Under the pieces are notes generated by a model. The model saw nothing but the letters and a program-made list of their open reading frames with translations. It searched no databases and was not told the origin of the DNA. This document shows, in pieces, positions 58,305 through 64,000 of a DNA stretch of 64,000 bases. The stretch is from G963663775 sp963663775 (lineage in GTDB: Bacteria > Bacillota > Clostridia > Oscillospirales > Butyricicoccaceae): the NCBI GenBank assembly GCA_963663775.1, contig OY760624.1, positions 744,001-808,000 on the forward strand, read 5' to 3'. A program made the position numbers and the translations under genes. Position 1 is the first letter of the stretch. Each line of letters begins with the position of its first letter.

Positions 58305-59612
58305 CTATTCTGAAACATAATTGGCACGCCGATGCAGGCGAGCATTATTTTCCGGAACCAAAGCAATGGCTTCTTCATAGTCCGCCAACAGCTTACTGAT
58401 GCCAATGGATTTATTTTCTGTTTTTTCCTCAAAATCAAACTGCAAATCACAGGTTTCGCAGGTACGATTGCAGGAAATCGCTTTATATTCATCCGGTTCT
58501 CGGTAGGTGGTGATGACACCTTCATAATTGCGCAGCACCACTTTGTTATCCGACCAAGAAATCAGATAATTCGGCATCACCGGAATTTTGCCGCCGCCGC
58601 CAGGGGCATCGATGACATACGTCGGCACGGCAAACCCACTCGTGTGTCCAATCAGACTTTCAATAATTTCAATGCCTTTTCCCACTGGTGTGCGGAAGTG
58701 AGTCAATCCCTCTGATAAATCGCATTGATACAAATAGTACGGACGAACACGGTTTCGCACCAGCATCTGCACCAATTTTTTCATGATTGTGGTACAATCA
58801 TTGACCCCTGCCAGCAACACCGACTGGTTGCCGAGCGGCACACCTGCGTCCGCCAGCTTTTGCAAGGCTTGTTTGGAGGATGCCGTGATTTCATAGGGGT
58901 GGTTGAAATGGGTATTCAGCCAAATGGGGTGATGCTTTTTCAGCATATTCACCAAGTTGTCTGTGATGCGATAGGGCAGAACCACGGGCATGCGGCTGCC
59001 GATGCGGATGACCTCAACATGCTTAATTTTGCGAAGCTCTGTCAAAATCCAATCCAGTGCTTCATCGGACAGCATCAACGGGTCACCGCCCGAAAGCAGT
59101 ACATCCCGCACCCGTGGGGTTTTTTTGATATATTCGATTGCTTTGGAAATAGCTTCTCTATCCGGTATCGAATCCAAATCACCAACTTTTCGTTTGCGTG
59201 TGCAGTGTCTGCAATACATCGAACAGACATTGCTGACATGCAGCAGCACACGGTCCGGATAGCGGTGGGTCAGCCCTGGCACGGGGCTATCCTTGTCCTC
59301 TGCCAGCGGGTCTGCCATTTCATGCTTTTGAATGACGAGCTCACTCGGATTTGGAAAGCATTGCTTGTAAATCGGGTCATTCTTATAGTCATTCGTGTCA
59401 ATCAATGATAAATAATAGGGCGTAATTGACAACGGAAATTTGTCAAGCGTTTCTTCCAATGCCTGTCGTTCCTCATCCTCAAATGTAATGCCCAACAGTC
59501 CCTCGAAGGTCGCAATATCTGTCACTCTATGTTCCAGTTGCCATCGCCAATCTGTCCATTTTTTATCCATTTTGTGTTGCTGTAGGGTTTCCTCCATCAC
59601 TTGACTACTCAT
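58305..59612 (-). CDS. ablA: lysine 2,3-aminomutase
   Basis: Radical SAM, PLP-dependent enzyme converting L-lysine to L-beta-lysine. The [4Fe-4S]/SAM motif is CSMYCRHC, followed by TRKRKVG; LLSGGDPLML, IRIGSRMPVV and the PLP-binding Lys in DAPGGGGKIPV are present, with a C-terminal zinc-type Cys set (CNRTCETC). The start at 59612 (MSSQVMEE) is 9 nt after AAGGAG; the TTG one codon upstream is less likely. 435 residues. The pairing with ablB rather than kamD/kamE argues for osmoprotectant synthesis instead of lysine fermentation. Confidence 0.95.
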   Translation of the reverse strand: MSSQVMEETLQQHKMDKKWTDWRWQLEHRVTDIATFEGLLGITFEDEERQALEETLDKFPLSITPYYLSLIDTNDYKNDPIYKQCFPNPSELVIQKHEMADPLAEDKDSPVPGLTHRYPDRVLLHVSNVCSMYCRHCTRKRKVGDLDSIPDREAISKAIEYIKKTPRVRDVLLSGGDPLMLSDEALDWILTELRKIKHVEVIRIGSRMPVVLPYRITDNLVNMLKKHHPIWLNTHFNHPYEITASSKQALQKLADAGVPLGNQSVLLAGVNDCTTIMKKLVQMLVRNRVRPYYLYQCDLSEGLTHFRTPVGKGIEIIESLIGHTSGFAVPTYVIDAPGGGGKIPVMPNYLISWSDNKVVLRNYEGVITTYREPDEYKAISCNRTCETCDLQFDFEEKTENKSIGISKLLADYEEAIALVPENNARLHRRANYVSE

Positions 59613-59715
59613 CAAATCACGCTCCTTAAATTATACTATTTGGATATGTTTTTTCAATTACAAAATATCAGTAAAATTGCATCAATCAATCGTAAAACAA
59701 TCACTTTTTAATTAT

Positions 59716-59744
59716 ATATTATCACAATAAATACATTTTGTCAA
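59716..59744 (-). promoter_or_regulatory. promoter of ablA-ablB
   Basis: Read leftwards: -35 TTGACA (59739-59744), 17-bp spacer, -10 TAATAT (59716-59721). The flanking region 59745-59880 is extremely AT-rich and otherwise empty. Confidence 0.8.
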
Positions 59745-59880
59745 ATTGCACCGTATCTGTTATTTTTATTTGCTATATATTTTAACTTTTTTTATTTTTA
59801 AATTTGTTTTTTTATTGTATTTATTTATTTTTGAAACCCATTTTTTAGAATTCTTTATAACAATCAGTATTTATTTTCAC

Positions 59881-59915
59881 AATAAAAGAGGGTTCGTTCC
59901 AGCCAAACCCTCTTT
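59881..59915 (-). terminator. terminator of the 61-residue gene
   Basis: Read leftwards: AAAGAGGGTT (59906-59915) pairs with AACCCTCTTT (59885-59894), followed by TATT and U-rich sequence, right after the stop codon. Confidence 0.85.
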
Positions 59916-59920
59916 GCCGT

Positions 59921-60106
59921 TTATTCCACCAATGATTGCACATATGCCTGCATATCTTGCTTGGATGCGATTTGATGTGTTCCCGCAATCACGGCGTTTT
60001 GTTCGTCCTTTGACAGCATTCCAAAGCGGCTCATCGCTGCTTGATTTTTTGCAAGTGCCATGCCAAATCCTAGCGGAATATCCGCAAAACCATTGTCATT
60101 GTTCAT
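59921..60106 (-). CDS. 61-residue conserved-type small protein of unknown function
   Basis: Short soluble protein, MNNDNGFADIPLGFGMAL then KNQAAMSRFGMLSKDEQNAV and a tail ending MQAYVQSLVE. It resembles small proteins I have seen annotated as hypothetical in many Clostridia, with the same IPLGFGMAL and QEMQAYV patterns; no function is known. The ATG at 60106 follows GAGGTG with 6-nt spacing; an ATG ten codons earlier has no such site. It has its own terminator and is divergent from the glycosyltransferase gene. Confidence 0.8.
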   Translation of the reverse strand: MNNDNGFADIPLGFGMALAKNQAAMSRFGMLSKDEQNAVIAGTHQIASKQDMQAYVQSLVE

Positions 60107-60185
60107 TACAATCACCTCGCTTTTAGCATGCTCCATTTACGAAAAAACATACCTGCCGCATGTGTGTTTCCCGCAGCAGCCGCCA

Positions 60186-60214
60186 TCATATTTTCTGATG
60201 CACCGGCATACTAT
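60186..60214 (+). promoter_or_regulatory. sigma-E-like (mother-cell) promoter of the glycosyltransferase gene
   Basis: TCATATT (60186-60192) fits the sigma-E -35 pattern KMATATT fully; after 14 bp, CATACTAT (60207-60214) matches the -10 pattern CATACAHT at seven of eight positions. No sigma-A promoter of similar quality is present. A 22-bp AT-cored palindrome (60217-60238) follows. Confidence 0.5.
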
Positions 60215-60264
60215 CTAGCGTGTGTTTTAAAACACGCTCTGGCAAAGAGGAGGCAAGATTTTTT

Positions 60265-61548
60265 ATGAAAGTCGCAATTCTTACCATGTTCAATGGTTTA
60301 AGCAACACCTATTCCTTGGTCAATGTTGTAGCGGAGCATCTCAAAATGCTGTTAGATGCCGGCATACATCCCAAGCTGCTGGTCAGCCAAGATTGTCCAG
60401 ACAGTGACCGGCGTGGTATCTTTGCAGATGAGCGAATCGAATGGGTGAAAATCACCAATCATATCGGTGCACGGCAAATCCATTGGTATGATTATTCACA
60501 ACCCAATGCCACTGTACATGACACGTTTGAAGAAGAAGTGCATGTCATTGCACAAGATTTTAAAACCCATTTGCAAGATGTGGATGTCTGCATTCTGCAT
60601 GATATTCATTATCAAGGCTGGCATCTGGTGCACAATGCCGCCATTCGCCAAGCGCAAGAAGCACTGCCGCATATCAAATTCATTGCTGTCACGCATTCTG
60701 CACCGGTTAACCGCCCTCCAAACCCACGCTATCCGCTCTCCTGCCGCTATACGCCCATGCCGCATACTACCTACGTCTATCCGACCTATTCCGGGATTCC
60801 GGCGCTTGCAAAGCAATATCAAGTGCCAGAGGGCAGATGTCGTGTGCTGTATAACACATTGGATTTGCTGTCCTTCATGAGTCCGCCAGTGCAAGCACTC
60901 CACCAACAGGTCAATTTGCTATCTCCAGATTTTTTAATCGTATATCCCGGCAGATTCACGACCGGTAAAAAATTCGAAAAAGTTGCAGCACTTGCCGGCT
61001 GTATTCGAAAAAAAACAGAATCGACGGTGCGGGTTGTTTTCTGCGATTTTCCCTGCATGGATATTGACCCACCCAAATATAAAAATGCGATTCAAAAAAT
61101 AGGACTGTATTATGGGTTGCAAGAAGATGACATGGTTTTTACCAGTGACTATGGGTATCCCCAAGGGTTTCCTCGTGATAGCGTATTGGATTTATTTACA
61201 CTTTCCAACCTGTTCATTTGTCCCTCTTACTCAGAATCCTTCGGACTAACCGTGCTGGAAGCCGCCAGCCGCGGCAACTTTTTGGTTTTGAACGAAGCCG
61301 TTCCCGCACTCGCTGAAATCGGAAAGCAGCTGCATGCCTATTTCATGCGCTGGGATGCCCGCAATTTCGGCTTTGATACAACAGAAACCTATGCCCCCTC
61401 GGAGCAAGCCTATTTGGAGGAGCATGCACTTCGCATAGTAGACCACATGCGTGATAGTGCCGTTTTGTCTGCCAAGCGTTTGGCACGGCAAAAATTCAAT
61501 CCGCAATGGGTCTGGTATCATCAGCTGCAGCCATTATTAGAGCCATGA
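60265..61548 (+). CDS. GT4-family glycosyltransferase
   Basis: A 427-residue GT-B enzyme. The N-terminal domain opens VAILTMFNGLSNTYSLVNVV and holds CILHDIHYQGWHLV and AVTHSAPVNRPP; the C-terminal domain has FLIVYPGRFTTGKKFEKV and the donor-binding motif SYSESFGLTVLEAASRG, where Glu residues bind the nucleotide sugar. It retains nucleotide-sugar GT4 features but I do not recognise the acceptor class. It is followed by a terminator and then two genes for poly-threonine proteins, which are likely acceptors by analogy with glycosylated Bacillus exosporium proteins. GAGGAGG precedes the ATG at 60265. Confidence 0.88.
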   Translation: MKVAILTMFNGLSNTYSLVNVVAEHLKMLLDAGIHPKLLVSQDCPDSDRRGIFADERIEWVKITNHIGARQIHWYDYSQPNATVHDTFEEEVHVIAQDFKTHLQDVDVCILHDIHYQGWHLVHNAAIRQAQEALPHIKFIAVTHSAPVNRPPNPRYPLSCRYTPMPHTTYVYPTYSGIPALAKQYQVPEGRCRVLYNTLDLLSFMSPPVQALHQQVNLLSPDFLIVYPGRFTTGKKFEKVAALAGCIRKKTESTVRVVFCDFPCMDIDPPKYKNAIQKIGLYYGLQEDDMVFTSDYGYPQGFPRDSVLDLFTLSNLFICPSYSESFGLTVLEAASRGNFLVLNEAVPALAEIGKQLHAYFMRWDARNFGFDTTETYAPSEQAYLEEHALRIVDHMRDSAVLSAKRLARQKFNPQWVWYHQLQPLLEP

Positions 61549-61580
61549 AAAATGCTCCCACACAAATGGGAGCATTTTTC
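61547..61580. terminator. bidirectional terminator
   Basis: GAAAAATGCTCCCA and complement (61547-61560 with 61567-61580), 6-nt loop, A and U flanks, between convergent genes. Confidence 0.92.
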
Positions 61581-61603
61581 ATGCACGAAGCGATGCAAAC
61601 GCA

Positions 61604-62359
61604 TTATACCTGCCGCAGGACATGTGCATGTGCTGCAATATATAGCGTATCGCCTACATATGCACTCACATCCACACGGAATGTGTGCGTTTCAAAATAG
61701 TCTGACGGTTCTGTCACCGTATATTGGTATGGGAAACTTCCCGGTGCGCTGTTTGTCGGAACGACATTGCTTACATAAAGATGGTTTTGATCCATCAAAT
61801 ACGGATACACGGTGGAGATGGTAACTAGCAAATCGCTGCCATCACGCAGCAAATGCACCGTTCCGATTGGAATATACGTGGAACCCAATCCCAATACAAC
61901 GGTTTTTTCCTGCTCTCTTGGTCCCAATGTGGTATATTGTGCATTTCCTTGGCCAAAATCCGTTCCCACAGACCATGCAGAACCCGCTTCTACCGGTTCC
62001 TCTGTGGTGGTTGTGGTAGTTGTAGTGGTACTTGTCGTAGTTGTGGTGGTTGTCGTGGTTGAAATAGAGATGGTATCTTCCAGCTTGAATTGCAGCAGCA
62101 TTTCCTTTTTAATGACATCACGTAGTGTCTGGTCAATGGAATGATTGATTTCCAGCAGCTCCTCTATTGTCGGTGCCGCTTCCAAAACGCTTTGGCTATC
62201 CAGCGTGCCCAGTACATATTGCAATTTTTCTGCTTCAGCATTGATAATATGCGCTAACCCCAGTTCTTCAAAGGCAATCGATGCCAGCAATAAATTTACC
62301 GCTTCATCTGTAGTAATGTCAATAGCAGCATCCACAGTCGGAATATTCGGGAATGACAT
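61604..62359 (-). CDS. poly-Thr linker surface-type protein A
   Basis: A 251-residue protein in three parts. Residues 1-95 form an alpha-helical module (MSFPNIPTVDAAI, then NLLLASIAFEELGLAHIIN and AEKLQYVLGTL) found at the N-terminus of some spore- or surface-linked Firmicute proteins. Residues 98-119 are a mucin-like run of 20 Thr with two Ser. Residues 125-251 form a beta-rich domain (PIGTVHLLRDGSDLLVT, NHLYVSN, SAPGSFPYQYT, LYIAAHAHVL) of a type seen in extracellular proteins. There is no signal peptide, which fits assembly from inside the mother cell rather than Sec export. AAAGGAGA lies 8 nt before the ATG. Divergent from its paralogue at 62548. Confidence 0.82.
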   Translation of the reverse strand: MSFPNIPTVDAAIDITTDEAVNLLLASIAFEELGLAHIINAEAEKLQYVLGTLDSQSVLEAAPTIEELLEINHSIDQTLRDVIKKEMLLQFKLEDTISISTTTTTTTTTSTTTTTTTTTEEPVEAGSAWSVGTDFGQGNAQYTTLGPREQEKTVVLGLGSTYIPIGTVHLLRDGSDLLVTISTVYPYLMDQNHLYVSNVVPTNSAPGSFPYQYTVTEPSDYFETHTFRVDVSAYVGDTLYIAAHAHVLRQV

Positions 62360-62406
62360 AACAGATCTCCTTTCTGATTCAGAACAGATGCTTCTGTCCT
62401 TTCATC

Positions 62407-62501
62407 TCAGTCTATGCACCGCCATTCGCCTAAGTGTCAATAATAACGTGCTGTCTGCCGCTTAATTGATCTCACACATCGTCTCGTAACGCATAGACTG
62501 A
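62407..62501. promoter_or_regulatory. mirrored promoter motifs of the poly-Thr gene pair (sigma-K-like)
   Basis: The 11-mer GCATAGACTGA occurs once for each gene: at 62491-62501 for the rightward gene and, on the other strand, at 62407-62417 for the leftward one. The distance from motif to start codon is 46 nt on one side and 47 nt on the other. CATAGACTG matches the sigma-K -10 pattern CATAnnnTA except for the last base, and AC-containing sequence (CACA, ACAC) lies 14-17 bp upstream in both. This looks like a matched pair of late mother-cell promoters, though sigma-K use is inferred. Confidence 0.5.
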
Positions 62502-62547
62502 TGATGTAAGTCATTATACAATTCATAATTGCAAACGAGGGATTATC

Positions 62548-63381
62548 ATGTCATTCCCCAATATTCCGGATATAGAGCCGTCCATTACCATCACATTAGA
62601 GGATGCTGTCCATCTGCTACTCACCTCCATTGCTATGGAAGAATGCAGTGTATCCAAGCTTATGGATGCTGAAACCTGCAAAATCCTCTGCGTTTTGCAA
62701 AAATATCTGCAAGAACATGTTAATATACAAGATATTTTAGATATAAACCAGAGTGTTTCTCACACCATTCAGGATTTGACGAAACTCGAAATGCTCTTGC
62801 AATTCAAACTGCAGGATATTCAACAAATCATGTCTTCTACCACTACGACAACTAGCACAACAACTACTACTACTACCTCGTCTACTACAACATTCAGTTC
62901 CTCAGCAACCGCATCCACCACTACACATTGCCCTTGCTGTCATTGCTGCTGCTGTGTGACTGGTCATGCAAAAGGAAACATCTGCAATCCATGTGATGCC
63001 TTTTATCATCAAGTTGCGAAGCTGTATGCCTTTGTATTTTCCTATGATATTCCGAGCAGTGCCATTCAATATACTGTTCAAAGCGATACCGGTCTTCTAC
63101 AAGTATATGCTTCAAAATATCATCTGGACGTGGACTGTTCAAGTCCCTGCTATGATACGATTATCATCTCGGGACAGGCGCATTGTAAGTTTCGCACCTC
63201 TCGCGATTGTCTGATTGCAGATGTTCTACCCTTCACACTGACGATACATTGTACCGAGAGTGGCAATTTTGATTTCCGTATGCAGCTAGTCTCTACAAAT
63301 CATCCGCGACTTTGTCATGATAGTGGTATCGTTTTTATGAAAACTGTATCTTCATCCTTTCAAGCACAAATCTGTTGTTAA
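62548..63381 (+). CDS. poly-Thr linker, Cys-rich surface-type protein B
   Basis: A 277-residue paralogue of protein A. Residues 1-95 align with it (MSFPNIPDIEPSITITLEDA, LLLTSIAMEE, EMLLQFKLQD). A Thr/Ser linker (about 96-126) follows, then a Cys-dense patch HCPCCHCCCC (127-136) and a beta-rich C-terminal domain with further Cys (CNPCD, CSSPC, QICC at the end). The C-terminal domain is unrelated to that of protein A. The many Cys suggest disulfide or metal cross-linking in an insoluble coat or appendage. No signal peptide. GAGGG precedes the ATG; a terminator follows the stop. Confidence 0.82.
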   Translation: MSFPNIPDIEPSITITLEDAVHLLLTSIAMEECSVSKLMDAETCKILCVLQKYLQEHVNIQDILDINQSVSHTIQDLTKLEMLLQFKLQDIQQIMSSTTTTTSTTTTTTTSSTTTFSSSATASTTTHCPCCHCCCCVTGHAKGNICNPCDAFYHQVAKLYAFVFSYDIPSSAIQYTVQSDTGLLQVYASKYHLDVDCSSPCYDTIIISGQAHCKFRTSRDCLIADVLPFTLTIHCTESGNFDFRMQLVSTNHPRLCHDSGIVFMKTVSSSFQAQICC

Positions 63382-63398
63382 TATCGTTTTTAGAAATA

Positions 63399-63434
63399 AA
63401 AAGAGACGGTAACCAAAGTTACCGTCTCTTTTTA
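63399..63434. terminator. bidirectional terminator between the poly-Thr gene and the rRNA operon
   Basis: AAAAGAGACGGTAAC and complement (63399-63413 with 63418-63432), 4-nt loop, flanking A and U runs. It lies 2 nt from the 5S 3' end and so also ends the rRNA operon. Confidence 0.9.
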
Positions 63435-63435
63435 T

Positions 63436-63551
<116 letters not shown>

Positions 63552-63721
63552 TTCTATTATGAAAACAGTCTTTCAAAAACCAAGAACGAATGACATGTCG
63601 TTTTCCATTTTATGATTTCTGTTCTCTAAGAATGTTTCAGCACTAACCACTGCTTACACCCTCAAAACTGAACAATACATACTCGCAAAGCTTATTTTTC
63701 GAGATTCAACCCAATATTCAT

Positions 63722-64000
<279 letters not shown>

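Noticed and set aside
58305..59612. Lysine fermentation (Kam pathway) locus
   Set aside because: No kamD, kamE, kdd, kce or kal gene is adjacent; the neighbour is ablB.
61995..62910. Simple ACT/GTA-type DNA repeats that could be taken for a CRISPR array or phase-variable microsatellite
   Set aside because: They are threonine codons inside open frames, with mixed synonymous codons, no spacers and no cas genes.

Overview
The window is about 50% GC and reads as chromosome of an anaerobic, low-oxygen-tolerance Firmicute of the class Clostridia, most like the Oscillospiraceae/Ruminococcaceae/Butyricicoccaceae group. The reasons are an Rnf ferredoxin:NAD+ oxidoreductase operon, a modular [FeFe]-hydrogenase, a ferredoxin-coupled thioredoxin-reductase-like protein, several 4Fe-4S proteins, Firmicute-type Shine-Dalgarno sites (AGGAGG) and promoters (often with an extended -10 TGn), and a likely capacity to sporulate. 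No phage, insertion sequence, integrase or CRISPR array was seen. Most of the window is ordinary, densely packed chromosome.

Layout. 1-3.8 kb: leftward rnfC-D-G-E-A operon (rnfA cut by the edge) behind a structured 140-nt leader. 3.9-8.7 kb: an orphan histidine-kinase-like protein lacking its phospho-acceptor His, gap (GAPDH), ppk1. 8.9-11.4 kb: a complete 34-codon mini-gene, a 6S-like structured RNA, a DUF1292 gene, then infC (AUU start, attenuator leader)-rpmI-rplT. 11.4-14.6 kb: pantothenate operon (DUF2520/PanG-like-panB-panC-panD) behind a leader whose hairpin hides the first ribosome-binding site. 14.7-18.7 kb: ACT protein-hom-thrB-lysC, lysC having an internal start for a beta subunit. 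18.7-22 kb: yybP-ykoY (Mn2+) riboswitch plus CaCA-family antiporter; two translationally coupled LacI regulators. 22.4-26 kb: Gfo/Idh/MocA dehydrogenase, a 4-alpha-glucanotransferase fused to a HAD phosphatase, tRNA-Gly(GCC). 26.1-36.4 kb: an H-cluster protein fused to a chemotaxis-receptor signalling domain, ClC channel, acetate/succinate transporter, GluQ-RS, a HEPN/MNT-like pair, acyl-ACP thioesterase, GHL10 glycosidase, PdxY, ComFB-like protein and a small orphan. 36.5-42.1 kb: membrane polyferredoxin, two-component system with a divergent secreted DUF2680 protein, PAS-GGDEF-EAL protein. 42.4-47.1 kb: folate operon (flavin reductase-like, folC, folE, HD phosphohydrolase, folP, folBK). 47.2-53.4 kb: ferredoxin and thioredoxin-reductase-like pair, a two-gene permease, and a GltD/NuoF-like flavoprotein with [FeFe]-hydrogenase HydA. 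53.5-59.7 kb: 1249-residue hybrid sensor kinase; ablB-ablA for N-acetyl-beta-lysine. 59.9-63.4 kb: a probable spore- or surface-associated module: GT4 glycosyltransferase and two divergent paralogues with poly-threonine linkers. The window ends in an rRNA operon read leftwards (5S, end of 23S).

How it fits together. Redox energy metabolism dominates: Rnf, HydA with its flavoprotein, the H-cluster sensor, polyferredoxin and the Fd/flavoprotein pair all turn over ferredoxin electrons. The most novel-looking elements are the poly-Thr/glycosyltransferase module with mirrored promoter motifs, the H2-sensor-MCP fusion, the glucanotransferase-HAD fusion, the HD protein sitting where the folate pathway lacks a pyrophosphohydrolase, and several structured leaders. 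All functional calls come from reading motifs and gene order; no database search was possible.
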